Positions 25,926 through 34,307 of a stretch of DNA of 36,608 nucleotides are shown in pieces. Source of the stretch: Desulfobacteraceae bacterium. Lineage in GTDB: Bacteria; Desulfobacterota; Desulfobacteria; Desulfobacterales; Desulfosalsimonadaceae. Made by a program: the position numbers and the translations under genes. How positions within the stretch are numbered: position 1 is the first letter of the stretch; the number at the start of each line of letters is the position of its first letter. The notes under the pieces are model-generated. The model was not told where the DNA came from, did no database searches, and saw only the letters and a list, made by a program, of their open reading frames with translations. The stretch covers positions 1-36,608 of the forward strand of contig JAIPEJ010000006.1 of assembly GCA_021737225.1 (NCBI GenBank), in the 5' to 3' direction.

Positions 25926-26474
25926 TTATCGCAGCACCTTTTTCAGCCACTTGAGCATATTTCCGTATGGCGGCAGGCGAAACGGGTTTTCAAACGGGGA
26001 AAGATTTTTCAGGACGCTTTTCTCATGGCAAAAAGTGTCAAAACTGGCCTTGCCGTGATAGTTTCCCATGCCGCTTTGCCCGATGCCGCCGAAGGGCAGG
26101 TAGGGCGTGGCAATGTGGATCAGCGTGTCATTGATGCAGCCCCCGCCAAAGGAAATTTCATTTCATTTAATATCCGGTTCTGGAGGTTTTTGTTCCTGGT
26201 AAAAAGGTACAGGGAAAGGCGGGGACGTGCCCACTTGGGGGGTGTGTTTGACAATATGTCGGATTTCATCGTAAATGATGCCGACTTCGGTTAAATAGCC
26301 TTCGTATTCGCTTTTTTTCAAATCCGCGTGCAGGGCGGATAAAATTTGCTTTTCATTTTGCGCAATGGCATTGCGAAGAACCCGGAGCTGCTGCTGTCGA
26401 AAGGCGATGCTCCGGGTCCGGCCGCTGGCAAAAAACAAGCGCTGATCCGCGACAATGGATTCGATGTCGTCCAT
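25926..26474 (-). pseudogene. Internally deleted class-3-type aldehyde dehydrogenase
   Basis: The N-terminal part is intact from ATG 26474 (good GGGAGG Shine-Dalgarno): MDDIESIVADQRLFF, QQQLRVLRNAIAQNEKQIL, EIRHIVKHTP. Then KWARPR runs directly into LYLFTRNKNLQNRILNE, which belongs near the C-terminus. The C-terminal part reads ISFGGGCINDTLIHI, LPFGGIGQSGMGNYHG, ASFDTF and a stop at 25926. About 280 residues, including the NAD site and catalytic cysteine, are missing. Two small lesions break the frame as well: a C6 run where five C would keep frame, and a GAAATGAAAT duplication. The ORF track shows only the N-terminal fragment with a wrong tail. Non-functional. Confidence 0.9.
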
Positions 26475-26693
26475 GGTTTTTCCTCCCGGGATTTGGGTAA
26501 ACAAATTCAATATAGCGCTGATTGTGCGTGGGTCAAGCCGCTTTTCAAGGCGGTATGGCGCCGGATTTCCAGGCAGATTCATTTTCCCGGTTTGCAGTGG
26601 TCCGATTTTTCAGTTGAATCCTGAAGCATGATATGATTTAATTGATATTATTTAATAATCTTCATCTTTAAGACCGGTGCGAATGGAATCCGC

Positions 26694-27620
26694 ATGTTGA
26701 GCGAAAATCCGGACTTGGCCGTGGACATCGGCGGCATTTGCCTGAAAAATCCAGTCCTGACTGCATCCGGCACCTTCGGGTACGGCGTGGAGTTCGAAGA
26801 GCTTGTGGATTTGAATCGGCTCGGGGGCATTATTGTAAAGGGTCTTTCCCTGTCACCGGCCGCGGGCAACCCGCCGCCGCGGATTGTGGAAACCGCCTCC
26901 GGAATGTTGAATGCCATTGGCCTTGAAAACATCGGTATCGATGCCTTTATCCGGGACAAACTGCCCCGCTTGAGCGGTTATGAAACGCCGGTGATTGTCA
27001 ATACTTATGCCACAACCGAGGAGGCCTACGCCGAGCTGGCAGCCCGGATTGACAGAGAGGATCAAATCGCCGGTATCGAGGTCAATATCTCGTGTCCGAA
27101 TGTCAAGGCCGGAGGGTCGGCTTTTGGCGTTGATCCGCAGGCAGCCGGACGTGTGGTGACAGCGGTTCGCCGGAATACGAAAAAACCCTTGATTGTCAAA
27201 CTTTCTCCGAATGTGACCGATATCGTGTGCGTGGCCCGCCGGGTGGAGGACAGCGGCGCGGATGCCGTTTCCCTGATCAATACCATCACCGGCATGGCCG
27301 TTGATATCCACACCCGCCGGCCGAAGCTGGGCAATGTCACGGGCGGTCTTTCCGGACCGGCCATCAAGCCCGTGGCCCTGCGCATGGTCTGGCAGGTTGC
27401 AGAAGCGGTGAAAATCCCGGTGATCGGCATCGGCGGCATTCTGTCCGCAGAGGATGTGCTTGAATTTATGATTGCCGGTGCAACGGCCGTGGAAATCGGT
27501 ACCGCCAATTTCGCGAACCCGCAGGTGACCATGGAAATCATTGACGGTCTTGTGCAATATATGAAGACAAACAATGTTGAACGCATTCAAGATATTGTGA
27601 AGACTTTGACCAATTGTTAA
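26694..27620 (+). CDS. pyrD: Dihydroorotate dehydrogenase, class 1B catalytic subunit
   Basis: Oxidises dihydroorotate to orotate in pyrimidine synthesis. Length 308 aa with FMN/substrate motifs: [13 protein letters not shown] near residue 20, GIIVKGLS, and NAIGLENIG. The catalytic cysteine is in [12 protein letters not shown], followed by [19 protein letters not shown], and the phosphate-binding [19 protein letters not shown]. Cys (not Ser) as base marks class 1. The class 1B partner PyrK (iron-sulfur/FAD subunit) is not in the window, so the NAD-linked type is inferred from similarity. No strong Shine-Dalgarno precedes ATG 26694. It is followed 23 bp later by the chalcone-isomerase-like/OmpA gene. 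Confidence 0.94.
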   Translation: MLSENPDLAVDIGGICLKNPVLTASGTFGYGVEFEELVDLNRLGGIIVKGLSLSPAAGNPPPRIVETASGMLNAIGLENIGIDAFIRDKLPRLSGYETPVIVNTYATTEEAYAELAARIDREDQIAGIEVNISCPNVKAGGSAFGVDPQAAGRVVTAVRRNTKKPLIVKLSPNVTDIVCVARRVEDSGADAVSLINTITGMAVDIHTRRPKLGNVTGGLSGPAIKPVALRMVWQVAEAVKIPVIGIGGILSAEDVLEFMIAGATAVEIGTANFANPQVTMEIIDGLVQYMKTNNVERIQDIVKTLTNC

Positions 27621-27643
27621 CTGCAAAGCAAAGGAGTCAGGCC

Positions 27644-29089
27644 ATGCTGAAAAAACTCGTTGTCACAGTGCTGGCTGTATTACTGGCTGCGTCGCTGTGT
27701 CCGGCCCGCACGATTGAAAACGTGGATCTTCCGGAAACAATGGAGATCGGGGACAAAACGGTCGCGTTAAACGGCGGGGGCGTTCGCACGTCAATGTATC
27801 TGAAGACATACGTGGGCGGGCTCTATGTGCGCGAGGCCAAAACCGGGGCCGATGCCGTGATCAATGCAGACCAACCCATGGCGATCCGGCTCCATATGAT
27901 CGAGGATGTGGGCCAGCAAACCATGAAAACCGCAATTCATAATGGTTTTCGGAGTGCGACCGGCGATAATATCGAGCCGATTGAATCGGAGATTGACACA
28001 TTTATGGAGTGTTTTTCAGACCCCATCAAAAAAGGCGAGGTTTTTGAATTTGCCTATCTGCCGGGTAAGGGGACTGAAATTTACAAGCAGGGCGAACTCC
28101 GATCAACTATAGAAGGCCTTGAGTTTAAAAAAGCCATGTTCGGCATCTGGTTTTCCGATAAGCCGGCGGATAAGAAATTAAAGAAAGGAATGCTGGCCGG
28201 CGACATTCGCGTGTCCCCGGAAAAGCTCGCACCGGAGGGCGAAACCGCCGTGGCAACGGCTGAAAAATCGGCCGAAGAAAAGGCTGTTGCAGAAAAGGCG
28301 GCAGCAGAAAAGAAAGCCAAGGAAAAGGCCGCAGCAGCAAAGGCTGCGGCAGAGAAGGAAGCAGCAGACAAGGCGAAGGCCGCAGAGGAAAAAGCCGTTG
28401 CCGCGGCAGAAAAACAGCCGGATGCCCCGGCTGCAGGATCCGGGGCTGAGGCAAAGGCGGCAGGTGAAACGGCTGCCGCGGCCGGGGCTGCTGCAGGAAA
28501 GGCCGCATCCGGAAAGAAAAAAGACCAGCAGGTTGCTGTAAAAAAGTCTCCCGAGAAAAATCTGCCCGCGTCGGCAACTGTACAGGAAGCAGCCGCGGAA
28601 GAAACGGCTGCCCGGTCAAAGACGGAAAAACCTGAAAAAGAAAAGGCCGGGGAAAAGGCTGAGGAAAAGGCCGCGGCAGCGGCCGAAAAGCAGCCTGCGG
28701 AAAAAGCCGAAAAGCAGGCCGGGAAAAAGGAACAAAAGGTGCCGGGCACCTCGGTTACCCGCGCCCAGGTGGTTGAAGAGGATATCTATTTTGACGTAAA
28801 TGATGCTTCCCTGTCGGATCAGGCCTTGGACCGGCTGGCCCGGAAAAAAGAGTGGCTCAGTGCCAATCCGGATACTTCGGTATACGTGGAGGTATATTGC
28901 GATTCCCGGGGCTCGGAGGATTACAACACCTGGCTGGCGCACAAAAGGGGCCGCAGTGTCAAGACGTACCTGGTCAACAAAGGCGTTGCCCCCGCCCGGA
29001 TCCGCGTCAAGATCCGGGGCGAAGAAAAGTCTTCAGGCGGGGAAAACATGGACAAGAGCCGTCGGGCACATTTCGAGATCAAAGAATAG
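27644..29089 (+). CDS. Envelope protein: chalcone-isomerase-like domain fused to OmpA C-terminal domain
   Basis: Protein of 481 aa with three parts. A signal peptide (MLKKLVVTVLAVLLAASLCPA) is followed by a chalcone-isomerase-like domain to about residue 185 (NGGGVRTSMYLKTYVGGLYVREA, FAYLPGKGTEIY, FKKAMFGIWFSDKPADKKLKKGML). A long Ala/Lys/Glu-rich linker follows (about 195-370), TolA-like in composition and probably an extended helix. An OmpA/Pal peptidoglycan-binding domain completes it (about 375-481: DIYFDVNDASLSDQALDRL, ARIRVKIRGEEK). The signal peptide has a Cys, but ASLC is not a lipobox, so it is probably periplasmic rather than a lipoprotein. ATG 27644 follows AAAGGAGT; the track start is 10 codons too early. 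A strong terminator follows the stop. Function unknown. Confidence 0.88.
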   Translation: MLKKLVVTVLAVLLAASLCPARTIENVDLPETMEIGDKTVALNGGGVRTSMYLKTYVGGLYVREAKTGADAVINADQPMAIRLHMIEDVGQQTMKTAIHNGFRSATGDNIEPIESEIDTFMECFSDPIKKGEVFEFAYLPGKGTEIYKQGELRSTIEGLEFKKAMFGIWFSDKPADKKLKKGMLAGDIRVSPEKLAPEGETAVATAEKSAEEKAVAEKAAAEKKAKEKAAAAKAAAEKEAADKAKAAEEKAVAAAEKQPDAPAAGSGAEAKAAGETAAAAGAAAGKAASGKKKDQQVAVKKSPEKNLPASATVQEAAAEETAARSKTEKPEKEKAGEKAEEKAAAAAEKQPAEKAEKQAGKKEQKVPGTSVTRAQVVEEDIYFDVNDASLSDQALDRLARKKEWLSANPDTSVYVEVYCDSRGSEDYNTWLAHKRGRSVKTYLVNKGVAPARIRVKIRGEEKSSGGENMDKSRRAHFEIKE

Positions 29090-29111
29090 CAGGGCAGGAA
29101 AAGACCAGGAC

Positions 29112-29144
29112 CCGGGCGGGCGGAAAAGCCCGCCCGGATTTTTT
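29112..29144 (+). terminator. Strong intrinsic terminator
   Basis: A perfect 10-base-pair GC stem, CCGGGCGGGC / GCCCGCCCGG, with a GGAAAA loop is followed by ATTTTTT. It ends the pyrD/chalcone-isomerase-like transcript just before the convergent leuA gene. Confidence 0.92.
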
Positions 29145-29158
29145 GGGGAAAACGGCGG

Positions 29159-30697
29159 CTATACAGACTCGGCCTTGCGCGGCGGGTGGCTTTTGAGATA
29201 TTCCAGCCGGTTTAAGCCGTTGATATAAGCAAACGCGCTGGCAGTGATAATATCCGGGTCCGCCCCGCGGCCCAGCGCGATCACGTCGCTTTCCTTCAGA
29301 CGAACCGAGACCTCGCCCTGGGCGTCGGTGCCGCCTGTAAGGGCGTTTACCGAAAAGCGCATCAGCTGGGATTCGGTTCCCGTGAGCTCCGAAATGGCGT
29401 TGAACACCGCGTCAATCGGACCGTTGCCGCTTCCCGTGCAAAACGTTTCATTGCCGTTGATCACCATCTTCACCGTTGCCGTGGGCATCACAGTGGTGCC
29501 GGCGGTAACGTGCAGGTAGGTCAGCGAATAGATATCCGCGGTCCGCAGCACCCCTTCGTTGACAAGGGCTTCGAGGTCCTCGTCGAGCACGACCTTTTTC
29601 TTGTCCGCCAGTTCCTTGAATTTCTTGAAAACCAGCTTGAGCTCCTCTTCGGAGAGATCATAGCCGATATTCTGGAGGTGCTTGTGCAGCGCGTGCTTTC
29701 CGGAATGCTTGCCCATGACCATTCGGCTCGTTGTCAGGCCGATGGTCTCGGGTTTCATGATTTCATAGGTCATGGGGTTCTGGAGCACGCCGTGCTGGTG
29801 AATTCCCGCTTCGTGAGCAAATGCGTTGGCCCCCACTACCGCCTTGTTGGGCTGCACCATAAGCCCGGTAATCATGCTTACCAGCCGGCTGACACGGTAG
29901 ATGCGCGTGGTCTCGATCCCGGTGGTCACCGGCAGATAAGTGGGCCGGGTGTTTAACGTCATGACCAGCTCTTCCAGCGAAGTGTTGCCGGCCCGCTCAC
30001 CGATTCCGTTGATGGTGACCTCTGCCTGCCGGGCCCCGTTTTCGATTGCCGCCAGTGTATTGGCGGTGGCCAGCCCCAGGTCGTTGTGGCAGTGCACGCT
30101 CAGAATCGCTTTGTCCATATTCGGCGTGTTTTTCCGGACATAGGCCACCAGTTCCCCGAATTCATGGGGAATCGCATAGCCCACCGTGTCCGGGAGATTG
30201 ACGGTTTTGGCTCCGGCGTCAATAACGGCTTCAAATACCCGGCAGAGAAAATCCGGGTCGGTTCGGGAGCCGTCTTCAGCGGAAAATTCGATGTTCCCGG
30301 TCAGGCTGTTGGCATATTTTACCGCGTCAACAGCGCTTTTGACCACCTCCTCCCGGGACATATTGAGCTTGTACTGCATATGAATATCCGAGGTGGCCAG
30401 GAAAATGTGGATTCTCGGGTGGGCTGCATGGCTGATCGCCTTCCAGGCCCGGTCAATGTCGTGCACCGAGGCCCGGGCCAGGGCAACCACTTCAGAGTTG
30501 ACCACCTTCTGGGCCACTTCCGAGACCGCTTCAAAATCGCCTTCAGAGGCAGCGGGAAATCCGGCTTCCAGGGCGTCCACGCCCAGTTTTTCGAGCTGGG
30601 TGGCAATCCGTACCTTTTCGGCCTTGTTCATGCTCGCCCCGGGCGACTGCTCTCCGTCGCGCAGGGTGGTGTCAAATATATATACCTTCTCTTTCAT
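29159..30697 (-). CDS. leuA: 2-isopropylmalate synthase
   Basis: Condenses acetyl-CoA with 2-ketoisovalerate, the first committed step of leucine synthesis. Length 512 aa, standard for bacterial LeuA. The N-terminal TIM barrel has FDTTLRDGEQSPGASM, VNLPDTVGYAIP and the metal-binding SVHCHNDLGLATANTLAA. GANAFAHEAGIHQHGVL and the C-terminal regulatory domain (about 390-512) follow, so leucine feedback is expected. ATG follows CAGGAG. It is the last gene of the leftward branched-chain set and is paired with cimA 88 bp upstream, a paralogue with different keto-acid specificity. Confidence 0.96.
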   Translation of the reverse strand: MKEKVYIFDTTLRDGEQSPGASMNKAEKVRIATQLEKLGVDALEAGFPAASEGDFEAVSEVAQKVVNSEVVALARASVHDIDRAWKAISHAAHPRIHIFLATSDIHMQYKLNMSREEVVKSAVDAVKYANSLTGNIEFSAEDGSRTDPDFLCRVFEAVIDAGAKTVNLPDTVGYAIPHEFGELVAYVRKNTPNMDKAILSVHCHNDLGLATANTLAAIENGARQAEVTINGIGERAGNTSLEELVMTLNTRPTYLPVTTGIETTRIYRVSRLVSMITGLMVQPNKAVVGANAFAHEAGIHQHGVLQNPMTYEIMKPETIGLTTSRMVMGKHSGKHALHKHLQNIGYDLSEEELKLVFKKFKELADKKKVVLDEDLEALVNEGVLRTADIYSLTYLHVTAGTTVMPTATVKMVINGNETFCTGSGNGPIDAVFNAISELTGTESQLMRFSVNALTGGTDAQGEVSVRLKESDVIALGRGADPDIITASAFAYINGLNRLEYLKSHPPRKAESV

Positions 30698-30785
30698 ACG
30701 GGTACTCCTGGGTCGATATCATCCGTTAAAATGCGTTTTCCCGGGTTCACTTCATGCGCTTTGCGGTTTGAAATCAGCATGTGCG

Positions 30786-32393
30786 CTATTGCTGCGTCTG
30801 CCCGTTGCCGTTGGTGACCTTTGCCAGCTTGTACTGGAAGCTGTCTGCCAGGGCCTGCCAACTGGCCTCGATAATGTCTTCCGAGACCCCGATGGTGCTC
30901 CAGATGGCCTCTTCATCCCGGGATTCAATGAGCACCCGGACCTTGGATCCTGTGCCATCGCGGCCGTCAAGTACCCGGACCTTGAAGTCCACCAGGTGTA
31001 CGGGATCGAGCACGTTGCGATAGACGTTGTTCAGCGCTTTGCGAAGGGAATTGTCCAGCGCGCTGACCGGTCCGTGGCCTTCGGCTGCCGTGATTTCCTC
31101 GATTCCGTCCACGTTGATCTTTATCAGGGCATTGGAATAGCAGGGCCGGTCTTTTTCCTTTTCTACGGTCACCCGGAAGGACTCGAGGTCAAAGCACGGT
31201 TTGAACTGATCTGTGAGTTTTTCCATCAGAATGCGCAGAGAGCCGTCTGCCACGTCATACTGGTATCCCTCCTGTTCCAGGCGTTTGACCGTGTTGACGA
31301 TCTCGGCATAGTCATATCCGTTTTCATCGACCGGAAATCCGAGTTCCCGGGCCTTGTACTTGATATTGCCCTTGCCTGCCATGTCAGAGATCAGCACCCG
31401 GCGTTTGTTGCCCACCAGTTCAGGGTCAATGTGCTCGTAGGAACGGGATTCCTTCATAATGGCATCCACGTGCAGGCCGCCTTTGTGGGTAAAGGCGCTT
31501 TTGCCCACAAATGGCCGGCTGTTAACCGGCGTCATATTTGCCGTCTCGCTGACAAACAGGGAAACTTTCTGCAGCTTAGCCAGGTTTTCATCAGAGACGC
31601 ACGGATGCCCCATCTTCAGTTTGAGAATCGGGATGATCGAGGTCAGGTCCGCATTGCCGCATCTTTCTCCGTACCCGTTGATGGTGCCCTGCACGATCGT
31701 GGCCCCGGCGCGCACTGCCGTGATGCTGTTTGCCACGGCCAGGTTGGAATCGTTGTGGGTATGGATCCCGATGTGCACCGGCCTGTCGGCGGTCTTTTCT
31801 ATCACCGCGCGGACATCACCGATAATCTCCTCGATTTCGTGGGGCAGGGCACCGCCGTTGGTGTCGCAGAGCACCACGGCATCGGCGCCGCCCTTTACCG
31901 CGGCCTCAATGGTCTGGGCCGCGTATTCGGGGTTTTCCTTGTAGCCGTCAAAGAAATGCTCGGCATCATAGTGGACCTCGATTCCGTTGTCCTTCAGGTA
32001 GGCCACGGAATTGCGAATCATTTCGAGGTTGGCCTCCATGGGAACGCCAAGGATTTTGGTTACATGCAGATCCCAGCTTTTGCCGACAATCGTGCCCACC
32101 TGCGCCGAGCTTTCAAGGATGGCCTTGAGATGGACGTCGTCTTTGGGTGCCACGCCGTGCTTGTGCGTGGATCCGAAGGCCGCCATCCGGGCATGCTCAA
32201 AAGGCTCTTTTGCGGCCATCTGAAAGAATTCCCAATCCTTGGCCGAAGCCCCGGGCCATCCGCCCTCGATATAGTGGATGCCCAATTCATCCAGCTTTCT
32301 GGCAATCTTGAGCTTGTCCTGGGCCGTGAAATTGATCTTTTCGCCCTGGGTGCCGTCTCTTAATGTGGTGTCGTAGAGCAGTATGGATTCCAT
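30786..32393 (-). CDS. cimA: (R)-citramalate synthase
   Basis: Condenses pyruvate and acetyl-CoA to citramalate, giving 2-ketobutyrate for isoleucine without threonine deaminase. Length 535 aa, in the range of CimA. The signature N-terminus is LLYDTTLRDGTQGEKINFTAQDKLKIARKL with GGWPGASAKDWEFF, typical of CimA and distinct from LeuA's GEQSPGAS. Metal site HIGIHTHNDSNLAVANSI and KSAFTHKGGLHVDAI follow, then the C-terminal regulatory domain. ATG 32393 (MESILLYD) is preceded by AAGAAGG; the track start at 32459 is a TTG in a spacer repeat. No ilvA is seen in the window. It lies between ilvC and leuA, and inhibition by isoleucine is expected. Confidence 0.94.
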   Translation of the reverse strand: MESILLYDTTLRDGTQGEKINFTAQDKLKIARKLDELGIHYIEGGWPGASAKDWEFFQMAAKEPFEHARMAAFGSTHKHGVAPKDDVHLKAILESSAQVGTIVGKSWDLHVTKILGVPMEANLEMIRNSVAYLKDNGIEVHYDAEHFFDGYKENPEYAAQTIEAAVKGGADAVVLCDTNGGALPHEIEEIIGDVRAVIEKTADRPVHIGIHTHNDSNLAVANSITAVRAGATIVQGTINGYGERCGNADLTSIIPILKLKMGHPCVSDENLAKLQKVSLFVSETANMTPVNSRPFVGKSAFTHKGGLHVDAIMKESRSYEHIDPELVGNKRRVLISDMAGKGNIKYKARELGFPVDENGYDYAEIVNTVKRLEQEGYQYDVADGSLRILMEKLTDQFKPCFDLESFRVTVEKEKDRPCYSNALIKINVDGIEEITAAEGHGPVSALDNSLRKALNNVYRNVLDPVHLVDFKVRVLDGRDGTGSKVRVLIESRDEEAIWSTIGVSEDIIEASWQALADSFQYKLAKVTNGNGQTQQ

Positions 32394-32459
32394 GGGAACC
32401 TTCTTTTCTTCTGCTGAGGGTTTCGGGGAAATCACCGTTTTCCCGGTTACTTTTGTCAA

Positions 32460-32540
32460 CCACGAAGCGCACGAAGCGCACGAAGAATAAACTCATGAAT
32501 ACAGCAATGAAATTCTTCGTTAACTTCGTGTGCTTCGTGG
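32460..32540. repeat. CCACGAAG-type inverted repeat, copy 4
   Basis: The best-formed copy. The left arm is CCACGAAGCGCACGAAGCG and the right arm ends CTTCGTGTGCTTCGTGG, with a 9-base period. It fills about half of the 173 bp spacer between ilvC and cimA. Confidence 0.8.
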
Positions 32541-32566
32541 TGATTCATTTTTAAAATCCGGTGAAG

Positions 32567-33622
32567 CTATTTCTTGCCGCGGCGCTCCGGGCGCAGCGAA
32601 CGGACCGTGGCACCGGTGGTCCACATCTCGGAGTTCTTGATGACATCGAGTTCCCGGGTCAGCTTTTCACGGTAATCCGGGGTGCTGTTGGCCTCCAGTA
32701 CCCGTTGGGTCTCTTTTCCGGAGGCAACGCTCTGGTACAGCTCTTCAAACAGCGGTTCCACCTGGTCCCGGAACCTGGGTGCCCAGTCCAGGGCGCCGCG
32801 TTGAGCCGTGGTGCTGCAGTTGGAAAACATCCAGTCCATGCCGTTTTCATCCACCAGCCGGATCAGGCTCTGGGTGAGCTCCTCAACGGTCTCGTTAAAG
32901 GCCTCGCTGGGGCTGTGGCCGTGCTTGCGCAGTGTGTTGTACTGGGCTTCCATGACCCCGGCCAGGCATCCCATGAGCACGCCGCGCTCGCCGGTAAGAT
33001 CGCTGAAGACCTCTTTTTCAAAAGTCGTTGGAAACAGGTATCCCGACCCCACGGCAATGCCCAGGGCCAGCGTCCGCTGCCTTGCGCGGCCGGTGTAATC
33101 CTGGTGGATGGCAAAGCTGGAATTAATCCCGCGGCCTTCCAGGAAGTTTTTCCGCACGCTGGTGCCCGAGCCCTTGGGGGCGACCAGGATCACGTCCGTG
33201 AATTCCGGCGGGATTACCTTGGTCTGATCCTTGTACACAATGGAAAATCCGTGGGAGAAATAAAGGGCGTCGCCTTCGTTTAAGCACTCCTTGATCTGCG
33301 GCCACGTGGCGACCTGGCCGGCATCGGACATCAGTTCCAGGATAATGGTGCCGCGTTTGGCCGCCTCTTCTAAGGGGAAAAGGGTTTCACCGGGCACAAA
33401 GCCGTCGGAAACCGCTTTTTGCCAGTATTCATCGCCTTCTAGCTGGCCCACGATGACCGAAAGGCCGTTTTCCTTGAGATTCAGCGCCTGGGCGGGCCCC
33501 TGCACCCCGTAGCCGAGCACCACGATGGTTTCGTCCTTCAAGACTTCCCGGGCCTTTTCCATGGTAAATTCATCTGATGTTATAACCTCTTCCTCTACAC
33601 CGCCAAAATTCAGCTTTGCCAT
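32567..33622 (-). CDS. ilvC: Ketol-acid reductoisomerase, Bacteroidetes/fungal-like type
   Basis: Catalyses isomerisation and reduction of acetolactate/acetohydroxybutyrate in valine and isoleucine synthesis. Length 351 aa, with no class II insertion. GYGVQGPAQALNLKENG is the nucleotide-binding turn. DVILVAPKGSGTSVRKNFLEGRGINSS, SDLTGERGVLMG, GHSPSEAFNETVEELTQSL and NCSTTAQRGALDW resemble the Bacteroidetes and yeast enzymes rather than the common ~330 aa bacterial class I. The loop after beta-2 reads GQLEGDEYW where yeast has GVRKDGASW: the basic residues that hold NADPH phosphate are gone and acids are present, suggesting NADH use. ATG follows GGGAGG. Downstream of ilvN by 150 bp. Confidence 0.95.
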   Translation of the reverse strand: MAKLNFGGVEEEVITSDEFTMEKAREVLKDETIVVLGYGVQGPAQALNLKENGLSVIVGQLEGDEYWQKAVSDGFVPGETLFPLEEAAKRGTIILELMSDAGQVATWPQIKECLNEGDALYFSHGFSIVYKDQTKVIPPEFTDVILVAPKGSGTSVRKNFLEGRGINSSFAIHQDYTGRARQRTLALGIAVGSGYLFPTTFEKEVFSDLTGERGVLMGCLAGVMEAQYNTLRKHGHSPSEAFNETVEELTQSLIRLVDENGMDWMFSNCSTTAQRGALDWAPRFRDQVEPLFEELYQSVASGKETQRVLEANSTPDYREKLTRELDVIKNSEMWTTGATVRSLRPERRGKK

Positions 33623-33714
33623 TTTACATTCCTCCCTTGTATTCAGTTGTTGAAATTTTGTCCTCTGGGCTGGCCATGGGGAATTCGGCCAAGCCCTTGA
33701 TATCCTTCAGCCAT

Positions 33715-33770
33715 AAATCCGAAGCACGAAATTCGAAACGATTCCGAATGATACAAATTCAAATGTTCGT
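33715..33770. repeat. AATCCGAA-type intergenic repeat, copy 1
   Basis: The sequence AAATCCGAAGCACGAAATTC, followed by degenerate CGAAAC/TCCGAA units, fills much of the ilvN-ilvC spacer. A closely related arm lies at 36204-36230 (reverse strand). Confidence 0.6.
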
Positions 33771-33772
33771 TA

Positions 33773-34261
33773 TTATTTGTTTTCCCGGGGCAGGGCCACG
33801 CCGCCGGTGCGTGCGATTTCCCGGATGCCGAAAGGCTTGAACAGGTTCAGAACCGCGTTGATTTTCTCCGTGTCCCCCTCGACCTTGACGGTAAAATGTT
33901 CAACCCCCACGTCCACCACCTGGCCGCGGAAAATATCGGATATCCGGAGGATTTCCGCCCGGTGCTCGGATCTGGCGTTTACCTTGATCAGGGCCATTTC
34001 CCGCTGTACGTATTTCGTGCCTGTCAGGTCGCTGACCTTGATGACGTTGATGAGTTTGTTGAGCTGTTTGTTGATCTGCTCGATAATCATCGGGCTGCCC
34101 TTGGTGACCATCGTAATGCGGGATATGGACGGATCCACGGTTTCAGCCACGCTCAGGCTTTCAATGTTATATCCCCGTCCGGAAAACAAGCCGGTAATCC
34201 GGGAGAGCACCCCTGGTTCGTTGTCCACGAGAATGGAGAGCAAATGTCTTTTTTCGGTCAT
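33773..34261 (-). CDS. ilvN: Acetolactate synthase small (regulatory) subunit
   Basis: Regulatory partner of IlvB, 162 aa. The N-terminal ACT domain reads [32 protein letters not shown], where valine would bind, followed by the conserved C-terminal domain ([21 protein letters not shown], ...[14 protein letters not shown]). ATG 34261 is preceded by AAGGAT; the track's TTG two codons earlier is not needed. The gene follows ilvB by 46 bp and its stop abuts the AATCCGAA repeat. Valine feedback regulation of the holoenzyme is expected. Confidence 0.96.
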   Translation of the reverse strand: MTEKRHLLSILVDNEPGVLSRITGLFSGRGYNIESLSVAETVDPSISRITMVTKGSPMIIEQINKQLNKLINVIKVSDLTGTKYVQREMALIKVNARSEHRAEILRISDIFRGQVVDVGVEHFTVKVEGDTEKINAVLNLFKPFGIREIARTGGVALPRENK

Positions 34262-34307
34262 GGTCAAATCCTTTTCAACCCGCGTTCACTGTTTCAGGCA
34301 AGCTGTT

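Noticed and set aside
30393-32363. 656 aa plus-strand ORF
   Set aside because: It is antisense to leuA and cimA, whose motifs are unmistakable. The translation is typical high-GC mirror sequence without domains.
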